Below, piece by piece: positions 58,701-64,000 of a stretch of DNA of 64,000 bases (positions within the stretch are counted from its first letter, which is position 1; every line of letters starts with the position of its first letter). Below the pieces are notes generated by a model, which did no database searches, was not told the origin of the DNA, and saw only the letters and a program-made list of their open reading frames with translations. The stretch is from Stomoxys calcitrans (taxonomy: Eukaryota; Arthropoda; Insecta; Diptera; Muscidae). The stretch is taken from NCBI RefSeq assembly GCF_963082655.1, contig NC_081553.1:210474617-210538616 (forward strand), given 5' to 3'. Both the position numbers and the translations under genes were made by a program.

Positions 58701-61700
58701 CTACCCATTCCCAAAGGAATGTGTAACAAAACTATCTATTGTTAAGGAAAGTGTTACAAAACTACCCATTCCCAAAGGAAAGGCTTCTAAAACTACCAAT
58801 ACCCAAAATAAGGGATACAATAACTACCCATTACCAAAGGAAAGGGTATCAAAACTAGGGAATTAAAACTACCCATTCCCAAGGGAAAGGGTATTGAAAC
58901 TACTCATTTTCAGGGGAAATGGTGCTAAAGCTACCCATTCCCAAGGGAACAAGTACAAAAACTTCCCATTCCCAAAGGAAGGGCTATGAAAACTACCCAT
59001 AGCGTAGGAAATGGTATCAAAAGTATACATTCCCAAGGAAAAGAGTGATAATACTACTCATTCCTAGAGGAAAGTGTAACAAAATTACCCAACCCAAGGA
59101 AAGTGTAACAAAACTACCCATTCCCAAGGGAGAGGGTACTAAAACTACCCACTCTCAAAGGAAAGGCTACTAAAGCTACCAATTCCCAAGAGAAGGGATA
59201 CAAAAACTACCCATTACCAAAGGAAAGGGTATCAAAATTACCCATTCCTAAGGGAAGGGATAATAAAACTACCCATTTCCAAAGGAAATGGTAACAAAGC
59301 TACCCATTCTTAAAGGAAATGTTAACAAAAATACCCATTTCCCAGGGAAAGGGCAATAATACTACCCATTCCAAAAATGAATGGTACTGAAATTACCATT
59401 TTTCAAGGGATCAGGAAATAGGTAGTTTTAGTACCTATTTCCAAGGGAACGGGTAATAAAACTAACCATTTTCAAGTGAAAGGGTATGAAAACTACCTGA
59501 TCCCAAGGGAAAGGGTATTGACGCTACCCATTTTCAGGGGAAATGGTATTAAAACTACCCATTCCCATGGAAAACCAAGGAAATCGGGAGATCAAGGTAT
59601 ATGGAAGCTATGTGAAAACACGGTTGACCGTATTATAAACTAAGCCCAGTTATGAGCTTGTTTTGAGCTCTAAGAACAATAAAACTAAATTGAAAAATAA
59701 AAAGCTAAACTGAAACTTGCCAGCGGCTAGCTTTACGCGTTCGACCGCTATCGTGATATCGACGGGCGGACGGACAGATGTTCGGACGGACGGACATGGC
59801 TAGACAAACTCAGAACGTCGAGATGATCAAGAATATATATACTTTATGGGGTCTTTAACGATTAATTCGGGGTGTTACAAACGGAATGCCTAGATTAGTA
59901 TACCCCCATCCTCTGGTGGTGAGTATAAAAATTTCAAATTTCTTTTGGCAGAAGTTCTTACATGACACTTTACTTTACTTCAAATGGCACTTTAACTTCG
60001 CCACCACAGAAAATTGTTTTGCATGTCTTCGTCAGGATTCGAACCCAGATGTACGAAGTCATGGGCGAACAGCTAGAGTCTGCACCACTGTGGCTTCTAA
60101 GTGGTGGAATTCTCTCATCTATTCATGTATTCCAGGTAGTCGGTCAAAATCTGCGTACATTCCAGCTCGTTTCCTTAGGATTACATCGGAAGTTAAAACT
60201 ATTTCTCCATTGGCTTAAGACTAAGTCTACCTAAGACTAAACGTCTTTAGAGTGTAAGCCGTTGTAGTTCTCATAATTCCACCTATGTCTAGATGTATTG
60301 AGAAGGGTAATTATGTCCAGATGTATTGAGAAGGGTATCGTCTTGAAGTTGATTGAAAGTTTGCTCACAGCCTGGAATGAATTTAATATTTGAGAGAGAG
60401 AGAGAGAGAGAGGTAAATACCAGCTGTATTGAGAAGGGTATCTTATCAAAGTTGATTGAAAGTTTGCTCACAGCCTGCAATGAGTTTAATATTTGAGAGG
60501 GAGAGAGAAGTAAATACCAGTTGCCGAAACCAGGGAAAGGTTGTCACGCTCTCTCACAAGCAAACCAACCCTCTTATATCTTATTGCAAATCTTACCCAT
60601 GAACATTCCACTAAAGGAATAGGGGCAAACTTTCCACACATATTGATGAGCGCTGTCCGATTCAAGTTTAAGCTGAATGGTAAGGGGCCTCCTTTTTATA
60701 GCCGTGTCTGAACGGCTTGCCTCAGTGCGACACCTCTTTGGGAAGAAGTTTTTACATGGCATAGTACCTCACAAATGTTGTCAGCATTGGGAGAGGGAAA
60801 CGACATCTAACATTTTTTATACCCTCCACCATAAGCTGGGGGGTATACTAATTTCGTCATTCTGTTTGTAACTACTCGAAATATTTGTCTGAGACCCCAT
60901 AAAGTATATATATTCTTGATCGTCGCGACATTTTATGTCGATCTAGCCATGTCCGTCCGTCTGTCCGTCCGTCCGTCCGTCTGTCTTTCGAAAACACGCT
61001 AACTTCCGAAGGAGTAAAGCTAGGCGCTTGAAATTTTGCACAAATACTTCTAATTAGTGTAGGTCGGTTGGTATTATAAATGCGCCATATCGGTCCATGT
61101 TTTGATATAGCTGCCATATAAACCGTTCTTGGGTCTTGACTTCTTGAGCCTCTAGAGTGCGCAATTCTTATCCGATTGGAATGAAATTTTGCACGACGTA
61201 TTTTGTTATGATATCCAACAACTTTGCCAAGTATGGTTCAAATCGGTTGATAACCTGATATAGCTGCCATATAAACCGATCTGGGGTCTTGACTTCTTGA
61301 GCCTCTAGAGTGCGCAATTCTTATCCGATTGGAATGAAATTTTGCACGACGTGTTTTGTTATGATATCCAACAACTTTGTCAAGTATGGTTCAAATCGGT
61401 TGATAACCTGATATAGCTGCCATATAAACCGATCTTGGGTCTTGACTTCTTGAGCCTCTAGAGTGCGCAATTCTTATCCGATTGGAATGAAATTTTGCAC
61501 GACGTGTTTTGTTATGGTATCCAATAACTGTGCTAAGTATGGTTCAAATCGGTTGATAACCTGATATAGCTGCCATATAAACCGATCTGGGGTCTTGACT
61601 TCTTGAGCCTCTAGAGTGCGCAATTGTTATCCGATTTGCCTGAAATTATGTACTACGGATACTCTCATGACCATCAACATACGTGTTTATTATGATCTGA

Positions 61701-62540
61701 ATCGGTCTATAGCCCGATACAGCTCCCATATAAATCGATCTCTCTATTTTACTTCTTGAGCCCCCAAAGGGCGAAATTCTTATTCGAATTGGCTGACATT
61801 TTACACAGGTCTCCAACATGTAATAATATTGTATAATAATAGCAGAGCAAATCTTTTCTTATATCCTTTTTTGCCTAAGAAGAGATGCCGGGAGAAGAAC
61901 TCGACAAATGGGATCCATGGTGGAGGGTATATAAGATTCGGCCCGGCCGAACTTAGCACGCTTTTACTTGTTTCTGATGGTCTCGCCAGTATTCAAAGCC
62001 AGGCGTTCAGCGTCATAGGAGGTAATGTTTATCTCTGCGCTACGGTGACCTTTTTATTTCGTATTGTATTGTCCAGAAAGCAAACATAGGGTCTATTTCG
62101 TATACCTTTACAGTCTAGTAGTCTTGATAGCGGTATAGTGGTAGCAGGTGGACGTCTGATCCAACAAATGTTTGGGTTTGTTGATACCCATATTGTTAAA
62201 GATCCCCTCAAAATCAGTGTTTATAGTCAAAGTATATCTTGTAGCATTGAAGAGTCTCCCTATTCTGTGTCCTACCTGTAGGGGAGTCTGTTTCGATATT
62301 ACAAATCTTGTCAATTAAAATGCGTAGCGATATTCATGTTTCTCTCAATTGTATTCCTATTGCTGGCATCTCAAATATTCTACAAATTTTTGTTTAATTT
62401 TATTCTTTTAGGTCGATCGAGTCTTCCGCAAATTGGATCTCAACCAGGATGGCATTATAACAATCGAAGAATTCTTAGAGGCATGCCTTAAGGATGATCT
62501 AGTTACAAGATCACTGCAAATGTTCGATAATGACCTTTGA
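31607..62540 (+). CDS. CG5890: KChIP-like EF-hand calcium sensor (spliced gene, five coding exons)
   Basis: Joining 31607-31762, 47815-47884, 48398-48468, 48666-48860 and 62412-62540 gives 206 codons with no internal stop, ending TGA. All introns start GT and end AG, in phases 0, 1, 0, 0. The product matches the Kv-channel-interacting protein branch of the neuronal calcium sensor family (from memory, Drosophila CG5890 is about the same length). Four EF-hand positions are visible: a degenerate first one (ECPEGVV region, about 53-72), EF2 loop 89-100 ([12 protein letters not shown], Asp at position 12), EF3 loop 125-136 ([12 protein letters not shown]) and EF4 loop 173-184 ([12 protein letters not shown]); the last two are canonical. 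The N-terminus MASPPE lacks Gly2, so this isoform should not be N-myristoylated. KChIPs bind the cytoplasmic N-terminus of Kv4 (Shal) channels and tune gating and trafficking; that role here is inferred from family membership. Introns 1 and 4 are filled with repeats. Confidence 0.95.
31763..32030 (+). other. Start of intron 1
   Basis: Unique sequence after the donor, with a (CA)n run at about 31815-31832. No other feature. Confidence 0.6.
32031..33770 (-). mobile_element. HINE-like elements with ~153-bp internal units (two abutting copies)
   Basis: Left part 32031-32457 is internal units only (GCCCTCTAGAGGCTCAAGA). At 32462 a new copy begins with the terminal end GCGTGCTAAGTTCGGCCGGG then GCCGAATTTTATAT. 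Units recur at about 32715, 32869, 33022 and 33178, i.e. every 153-156 bp. The far end is absent; the array runs straight into a different satellite at about 33771. A 37-bp stretch is duplicated near 33398-33470. Confidence 0.8.
33771..36098 (+). repeat. Complex satellite (about 504- and 697-bp units), array a
   Basis: Landmark GGGGTTAGCCTTTGCTAAAA occurs at about 34021, 34718, 35222 and 35729, giving spacings of about 697, 504 and 507. Other shared landmarks are CAACTCGAAAA, GAATCGTC, GAACTGCGGAATGCT and GCAGCACCTCTACGG. The longer unit has an extra ~193-bp block (GGAAGTTACAGCAATTGCAA to CGAATCCAACGG) that is itself a diverged repeat of part of the unit. No coding frame persists. Confidence 0.88.
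36099..37013 (+). mobile_element. HINE-like element, cut by a LINE
   Basis: Starts CATACCCAACACCATGGGAT, then ATACTACTCTAGTCATTCC and a shortened GTCCGTCTGTCG. Five internal units follow (GCTCCCATATAAACCGATCT at about 36676, for example). The left edge lies inside a satellite unit (TTTTTCGTATATCA). The right side is broken by the RTE fragment at 37014. Confidence 0.8.
37014..37645 (-). pseudogene. 5'-truncated RTE-type LINE: C-terminal end of endonuclease-reverse transcriptase
   Basis: A minus-strand frame from about 37640 down to the stop at 37028-37030 reads [66 protein letters not shown] and [11 protein letters not shown], the well-known C-terminal region after the RT domain in RTE-like elements. 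No stop or frameshift was seen in the part retained, which suggests a fairly young insertion. After the stop the element ends in AATTAAAGTAAGTAAG, a short tandem tail as is usual for RTE. The upstream endonuclease and RT core are missing. Confidence 0.88.
37646..38533. repeat. Decayed internal units and unassigned intron sequence
   Basis: Pieces such as TACCTGATATTGGTCGTATA, CCCATGTGAACCGACTG and ATTCTTAACCCATTTG resemble diverged HINE-like units up to about 38220. The rest to 38533 is unassigned. Confidence 0.45.
38534..38638. repeat. Dispersed ~105-bp repeat, copy 1
   Basis: AGGCGTATGAGTGTCAG, TGGTGTTTGTAACATAAA, ATACGCACCCATG and AGAAATAAAGGCCAAA match 42621-42726 in the same order. GGCGTAT and ATACGC form an inverted pair around the core. 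Not assigned to a known family. Confidence 0.7.
38705..40325. mobile_element. Unclassified interspersed element rich in GGTACC-type units, with inverted parts
   Basis: Begins ACTAGCATCCCGGTGTTCCG then CTTCGCTACCC and ends GGGCAATGATCAGTCAGTCA then GTCAGTAATCAGTCAGTC. Between are diverged units of CTCTAGCTCCATCTGTAAAG, AAAGTACCAAATAGTACCAA and CACCCATCATAT, about 130 bp each. From about 39690 to 39880 the units run in the opposite orientation. The TCAG-repeat ending is consistent with a non-LTR or SINE-like end, but the class is not certain. Confidence 0.65.
40326..41060. other. Intron 1 sequence without recognised repeats
   Basis: Mostly unique AT-rich DNA. A decayed tRNA-like head on the minus strand (CTAACCTCTGCGCCACG) is visible near 40488-40505. 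Confidence 0.45.
41061..41376 (+). mobile_element. tRNA-derived SINE, near full-length
   Basis: Head GAGGCCACCGTAGCTCAGAA with an A-box-like TAGCTCAGAAG at 41071 and a strong B-box GGCTCGAATCC at 41114-41124. The body includes GAGGTACTATGCCATGTAAA, CAAAGAGGTGTCGC, GACTCGGCTATAAAAAAGAG and GTGGGCAAAATTTGCAATT. It gives the reference order for the other fragments in the window. Confidence 0.88.
41560..42560. mobile_element. HINE-like internal units, decayed copies
   Basis: Units with ATAGCTCATATCGGATGA recur at about 41739, 41892 and 42040 (spacing about 150 bp), matching units at 50270-51250. A GACAGGCGGACAGGCAGACA tract at about 42159 is the usual terminal-side tract of these elements. From about 42290 units of the sub-family at 44770 follow (ATTTTCACTTTTAGAGCCAC). 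Ends are not resolved. Confidence 0.6.
42621..42726. repeat. Dispersed ~105-bp repeat, copy 2
   Basis: AGGCGTATAAGTGCCAG, TGGTGTTTGTTACATAAA, ATACGCACCCATG and AGAAATAGCGGCCAAA correspond to copy 1 at 38534-38638. Same orientation, about 4.1 kb apart in the same intron. Confidence 0.7.
43065..43330 (+). repeat. Degenerate GACA/GACG-rich tract, part 1
   Basis: Irregular tandem 4-bp steps such as GACGGACGGTCAGATG, GACAGACGGAGGGACC and GACCGACAGACAAATAGATC. It resembles an expanded version of the GACAGACGGACGGACA motif found once near one end of each HINE-like element. Confidence 0.8.
43331..43499. other. Unassigned GC-richer insert between two GACA-rich tracts
   Basis: Contains GAGCCGACCCCCCGCGACTT, GGCAGTTCCGGGGGAATCGG and GTGCATGTTTTTCAGTACGG, unlike its neighbours. 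A 119-codon minus-strand frame covers it but runs on into the simple repeat. Possibly a mobile-element fragment; not recognised. Confidence 0.4.
43500..43805 (+). repeat. Degenerate GACA/GACG-rich tract, part 2
   Basis: Continues the same 4-bp pattern (AAGCGGACGGTAAGATGGAC, GACAGACAGTCGGACAGATG). Frames here are low-complexity artefacts. Confidence 0.8.
43806..44530 (-). mobile_element. HINE-like element, partial
   Basis: Internal units start at 43806 (ATATGGGAGTTATGAACCGA, AGCTTAAGAAGTCATAACTG). The end at 44335-44525 has a CGGACGTACAGATAGACGGA tract, AAGAATTTATATACCTTGTT, ATTTCGATGTGTTACCAATG and ATACTATGGAAGGTATT, the decayed complement of the left end of + copies. Confidence 0.65.
44531..45490 (+). 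mobile_element. HINE-like sub-family with a TAGTCGACTC hairpin end
   Basis: 44531-44765 carries a related end (AATGTTTGGCCGAGCAGAAC, then TTGGATACCTTCTACTAAGG). From 44770 a new copy starts TTTTTATACCCTACACCACT. Units of about 150 bp follow (GATTTGGATATAGCTTCCG near 44879, CAGATTTAGATATAGCTC near 45030). It ends near 45490 with GGGTATTACATAGTCGACTC then TAGCCGACTTTTGCTTT. The hairpin arms are AGTCG(A) and (C)CGACT, a different sequence in the same position as in the main family. Confidence 0.65.
45655..47165 (-). mobile_element. HINE-like element, G sub-family, both ends present
   Basis: Begins GCGTTAAGTTCGGCCGGGCC, then GAAATTTAGATACCCACCAC; about eight internal units follow (ATAAGGCAGC at 46421 and 46573, ATATGGCAGC near 46726). 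It ends with CAGACAGACGGACGGACATG, GATCAAGAATATATATACTT, ATTTCGATGTGTTGTAAACG and CCATCCTTCGGTGGTGGGTA. About 1.5 kb. The 150-codon frame at 45747-46199 is a by-product of the units. Confidence 0.85.
47166..47814 (+). other. End of intron 1
   Basis: A second decayed HINE-like end (AACGAATATACCCCCGTCCT, GTGGTGGTTATAAAAA) lies at about 47386-47425. From 47430 the sequence looks single-copy up to the acceptor at 47814. Confidence 0.5.
47815..47884 (+). CDS. CG5890: Coding exon 2 of the KChIP-like gene (residues 53-75 plus one base)
   Basis: A 70-base exon reading [14 protein letters not shown] then IYAKFFPHG, the non-binding first EF-hand of this family. The acceptor is CTACTCTAG, with a branch-point-like CTAAC about 17 bases before it. 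The donor is a consensus GTAAGT. One base is left over, so intron 2 is phase 1. It was located by protein similarity. Confidence 0.94.
48398..48468 (+). CDS. CG5890: Coding exon 3 of the KChIP-like gene (residues 76-99)
   Basis: A 71-base exon reading (N)[14 protein letters not shown] then NCNGAISFR, the start of the second EF-hand. The acceptor is TTTATAG with its pyrimidine tract rather far upstream, and the donor is GTAATA, weaker than GTAAGT. Residue 76 (Asn) is split across intron 2. The EF2 loop is completed by the first Asp of exon 4. Exons 2 and 3 together are 141 bases, a multiple of three. Confidence 0.93.
48666..48860 (+). CDS. CG5890: Coding exon 4 of the KChIP-like gene (residues 100-164)
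   Basis: A 195-base exon with intron phase 0 on both sides, acceptor CCGTCAG and donor GTGAGT. It encodes [20 protein letters not shown], the EF3 loop [12 protein letters not shown] and the helix [10 protein letters not shown], then the linker between EF3 and EF4. The third EF loop has Asp, Asn, Asp and Glu at positions 1, 3, 5 and 12, as expected for calcium binding. Intron 3 before it is only 197 bases. Confidence 0.96.
49139..50220 (-). mobile_element. HINE-like element, complete, with compensatory hairpin
   Basis: Starts AAGCGTGCTAAG with the hairpin TTAGGCTGGGCCTAA at 49153-49167, where other copies have TTCGGCCGGGCCGAA. Units with TATGGGAGCT at about 49359 (GATCT form), 49512, 49664 and 49816 give a 152-153-bp period. 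The other end has GACAGACGGACGGACGGTCA, AAGAATATATATACAATACT and ATCGTATGGTGGTGGGTATA. About 1.08 kb, no coding capacity. Confidence 0.87.
50225..51330 (-). mobile_element. HINE-like internal unit array, second sub-family
   Basis: Abuts the previous copy. Units with GGCTTCTACAGCCTCAAAAG and ATATATGGGAGCTATATCTA occur at about 50330, 50483, 50635, 50789, 50941 and 51096, spacing 152-155 bp. The same sub-family appears in intron 1 at 41560-42060. Terminal ends were not found. Confidence 0.75.
51335..52925 (+). repeat. Minisatellite family 3, array b (31-bp unit)
   Basis: About fifty units of ACTACCCATTCCCAAGGGAA plus AGGGTACTAAA, with moderate divergence. Reverse complement of the 25716 array. 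One half of each unit is nearly complementary to the other half. Confidence 0.95.
52970..53204 (+). mobile_element. HINE-like left-end fragment
   Basis: TTTTTATACCCGCACCACAT, ATCTCGAAGTATTTATGTGT, ATTCGTCCGTCCGTTCAACA and TGCAGGTCGTTTGGACCAT follow the order of the left end of + copies but are diverged. Stops at satellite sequence at about 53205. Confidence 0.6.
53205..53313 (+). repeat. Complex satellite fragment, left of a HINE-like insertion
   Basis: TTTGCTAAAAAAAATTCC, TTAAATGTGAAATTTAACG, TACGAATCGTCTTCGAAATT and CAGTTACAACATCACC match the satellite unit. It continues on the other side of the insertion at 54793. Confidence 0.75.
53314..54792 (+). mobile_element. HINE-like element, complete, inserted in satellite
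   Basis: Starts TTTTTATACCCTCCACCATA, has the tract GTCCGTCCGTCCGTCTGTCT and internal units at exact-looking 152-154-bp spacing (GATATAG at about 53594, 53748, 53900, 54053, 54206 and 54359). It ends CATGGTGGAGGGTATATAAG, hairpin TTCGGCCCGGCCGAA, CTTAGCACGCTTTTACTTGT. About 1.48 kb. Very close to the copy at 60816, so both are relatively young. Confidence 0.9.
54793..56870 (+). repeat. Complex satellite, array b
   Basis: Same units as 33771-36098; the GGGGTTAGCC landmark falls at about 55147, 55845 and 56542, spacing about 697 bp. All units in this array are the long form. It changes to minisatellite family 3 after about 56870, with a short non-repeated bridge. Confidence 0.88.
56975..59585 (+). 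repeat. Minisatellite family 3, array c (31-bp unit)
   Basis: About eighty units of ACTACCCATTCCCAAGGGAA plus AGGGTACTAAA, in the same orientation as array b. A reversed patch is seen near 59415-59445 (GGTAGTTTTAGTACCTATTT). Frames such as 58063-58359 are repeat artefacts. Confidence 0.95.
59586..59932 (-). mobile_element. HINE-like element, end fragment
   Basis: Short internal sequence, then GCTAGCTTTACGCGTTCGAC, GCGGACGGACAGATGTTCGG, AAGAATATATATACTTTATG and CCCCATCCTCTGGTGGTGAG then TATAAAAA. The hairpin end is absent. Confidence 0.8.
60033..60095 (-). other. tRNA-derived SINE head, second type
   Basis: On the minus strand, GCCACAGTGGTGCAGACTCT (A-box-like) is followed by TCTGGGTTCGAATCCTGACG, which holds a full B-box GGTTCGAATCC. 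The sequence after the head (GAAGACATGCAAAACAATTT) differs from the SINE at 41061, so it is a separate SINE or a recombinant. Confidence 0.6.
60323..60527. repeat. Tandem duplication of about 103 bp with (GA)n
   Basis: GTATTGAGAAGGGTATC starts at 60323 and again at 60426; each is followed by GTTGATTGAAAGTTTGCTCA and GTAAATACCAG. (GA)n is long in the first unit and short in the second. A partial third copy of the first bases lies at about 60294. Confidence 0.85.
60585..60815 (-). mobile_element. tRNA-derived SINE, body half (split by an insertion)
   Basis: The complement of the SINE at 41061: CCCATGAACATTCCACTAAA, GGGGCCTCCTTTTTATAGCC, ACATGGCATAGTACCTCACA, AATGTTG. The head half is on the far side of the HINE-like copy, at 61974-62051. 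Confidence 0.88.
60816..61973 (+). mobile_element. HINE-like element, complete, inserted in a SINE
   Basis: Starts TTTTATACCCTCCACCATAA, with the tract GTCCGTCCGTCCGTCTGTCT and four internal units at 153-bp spacing (GATATAG at about 61103, 61257, 61410 and 61563). It ends CATGGTGGAGGGTATATAAG, hairpin TTCGGCCCGGCCGAA, CTTAGCACGCTTTTACTTGT. About 1.16 kb. It splits a SINE in two, so it moved after that SINE. Confidence 0.92.
61974..62051 (-). mobile_element. tRNA-derived SINE, head half
   Basis: CTGATGGTCTCGCCAG, GCCAGGCGTTCAGCGTCATA and CTCTGCGCTACGGTGACC are the complement of the tRNA-like head of the SINE. It joins to 60585-60815 when the HINE-like copy is ignored. Confidence 0.88.
62052..62411 (+). 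other. End of intron 4
   Basis: Unassigned, single-copy-looking sequence ending in the acceptor TATTCTTTTAG at 62411. No repeat family recognised. Confidence 0.5.
62412..62540 (+). CDS. CG5890: Coding exon 5 and stop of the KChIP-like gene (residues 165-206)
   Basis: Opens after TATTCTTTTAG and reads VDRVFRKL, the EF4 loop [12 protein letters not shown], then [18 protein letters not shown] and DNDL, ending with TGA at 62538-62540. EF4 has canonical ligands. The C-terminal helix is the part that, in the mammalian family, contacts its partner or folds over the hydrophobic pocket. The 13.6-kb intron before it holds nested repeats. Confidence 0.96.
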   Translation, partial: VDRVFRKLDLNQDGIITIEEFLEACLKDDLVTRSLQMFDNDL

Positions 62541-63600
62541 TGACCGGCGACAGACTATGACATAAGAAACAATCGCAATACAGTATCTTTGATAGATCTC
62601 TAAACAGCAACTAAAACAAAACCAAAAACTAAAACTAGAAAAAAAGCAACTAACATCTTATTAATAATAAATAACGAAAACAAAATAAAAAAGAAAAAAA
62701 AACTAAAGAAATTGTTACTTAAAGTAAGTAAAACAAAAACTAAAAAAAACCCAAAACAAAAAACATGTAATAAAAAAAACTTTAAAAATTCTCCACCTTA
62801 CCTACAGAAAGAGAGCTCATACACCAGTAAAGAAAAACATACAGAGAAAACAACAACAAGGAAATTCTTAGACTTTACATTATTTTCAGTTTTAGTCCAA
62901 GTAAAGAAAATTTAAAATTTCCCTTAAATGAACTAAGCTAAGCATTTGTTTATTTTATATATTTTTTTTGATAACCTTAAAGCAAAGCTACGAATTTGGC
63001 ATAACCCTCAAACATCACCAGCCCACTAAGCTAGTGTTTATTAACAATTTTTTTTTTTTTGAAAAGATCCCAAACAACAACAAACAAAAATCCTGCCATA
63101 AATTCTTAAATTGACTGTAGAACAAATGAAATTGGCATAAATCGAACCTCGAAACTCCCCGCCCCCCAAAAGAAAACCCCAAATCAATACAATTAAGCGT
63201 TTTTTGCTTGGAAAAGTGTTTCTGAGAAAGCAAATCAACCACGTTACGATGATGTTATGCGAAGGCATAACCGAAAACAAAGACCACCAATTTAAAGCAA
63301 GTAGAATGAGTCAAAAATATACAATGGATAAATGCGGGGGGGAAAATAGATAACTTTTGATTAAAAGAACCAAATGAAGGGTAATGAAGCATTGAAAAGG
63401 TTATTTGGAAAAAGCACAAAAGTCAAAAAGAGAAAAGCGAAATATTGGCATTGCAATTTAAAGAGATTTCATGAATTCCTTTCGATATTACATTGAAATA
63501 ACAAAATTCCTGCAGGAATTTTCCATAAATATGCGGAATTGGATTTTTTGTCCTAGGGAATGTCAACTGAGTTTTTTTTTCACTAGGCTAAATAAAGCGC
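62541..63600 (+). other. 3' untranslated region and downstream flank of the KChIP-like gene
   Basis: Directly after the stop codon the sequence is very A-rich with repeated AAAACTAAAA-type runs and is free of the repeat families that fill the introns. Candidate AATAAA signals lie at 62666-62671, 62684-62689 and 63591-63596. Which one is used cannot be told. No other gene was seen here. Confidence 0.6.
62666..62671 (+). promoter_or_regulatory. First candidate polyadenylation signal
   Basis: The first AATAAA after the stop codon, 126 bases downstream. The surrounding DNA is so A-rich that AATAAA may occur by chance, and a second copy lies at 62684. Confidence 0.35.
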
Positions 63601-64000
63601 CAGTTGCGCTGAGGATGCCTCAGAGTTTCCTCACATAGGCGTGGTAGTTCACTAAAGTGGTGATTCTTGGTATTCTTTGAAATCATTGCAATCGGCTTTC
63701 TTTTGAATGATCTTCCGCTCGTGGGTTATGATGTCCCTTCTAGATAGGAGATATCCCAATCTTATTAAAATGACGGGTTGTCCACAAACATCATTTAATT
63801 TACCTATAGATGTTTGGTGAATTGCTGCAATTACCAATTATTCAGGTGGAGGCATCCTCATTCGTCGTGTGGTATGTGAGGCCATCAATATCCTCTGCCA
63901 AAGCCATACCCCTCTATTCGTGACCTAGGAGAGCATATAATAACTTGTAAGGTCCGATTTTGCACCATTGCCAGTGACGTTAAAGTTTCTACCAAGGCCG
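63601..64000. other. Unassigned downstream sequence
   Basis: Composition is GC-richer than the 3' untranslated region. No protein motif was recognised on either strand; a 61-codon minus frame at 63652-63837 shows no family signature. It may be a mobile-element fragment, but I cannot support that. Confidence 0.3.

Overview
This window is eukaryotic nuclear DNA, most likely from a higher fly (muscid type, such as Stomoxys or Musca). The reasons are an intron-containing gene whose protein I recognise as the Drosophila CG5890 / KChIP type, fly-like AAA-ATG start context, (CA)n and (TG)n simple repeats, Tc1/mariner copies with TA duplications, and a dense load of interspersed repeats of a kind I associate with muscid genomes. 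The species cannot be fixed from sequence alone. There are no prokaryotic operons and no CRISPR array.

One protein-coding gene is supported. It is a Kv-channel-interacting / neuronal-calcium-sensor EF-hand protein on the + strand, with five coding exons: 31607-31762, 47815-47884, 48398-48468, 48666-48860 and 62412-62540. Joined, they give an uninterrupted 206-residue protein with all junctions in phase and GT/AG borders. The first coding exon probably carries a long 5' leader starting near 30650, and the 3' untranslated region begins at 62541. Introns 1 (16.1 kb) and 4 (13.6 kb) are packed with repeats.

Layout: 1-30.6 kb is noncoding sequence upstream of the recognised exons (intergenic or an upstream intron). 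It holds four arrays of a 29-bp AT-rich minisatellite in both orientations (1.3-2.5, 4.5-5.5, 6.9-9.0 and 11.3-13.8 kb), a decayed non-LTR retrotransposon (15.7-19.0 kb), a second minisatellite of 31-32 bp that changes orientation (20.6-23.5 kb), a third palindromic 31-bp minisatellite (25.7-26.9 kb), mariner-type elements and tRNA-derived SINEs. Intron 1 (31.8-47.8 kb) holds a complex satellite with about 504- and 697-bp units, an RTE-type LINE end, a GGTACC-rich element, a GACA/GACG-rich tract and many copies of an element family with ~153-bp internal tandem units. Intron 4 (48.9-62.4 kb) repeats the same themes.

The most interesting material is in the repeats. (i) A family of elements resembles Helentron-associated HINE/DINE elements: sub-terminal inverted repeats, a terminal hairpin preserved by compensatory change in one copy, and internal tandem units that keep a ~153-bp period although their sequences have diverged. 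(ii) Two mariner-derived fold-back elements have near-200-bp inverted arms containing the transposase start, flanking part of its catalytic core. (iii) Three minisatellite families have ~30-bp units, each close to self-complementary. (iv) Nested insertions give a readable order of events. I saw no novel protein system; the novelty, if any, lies in repeat architecture.
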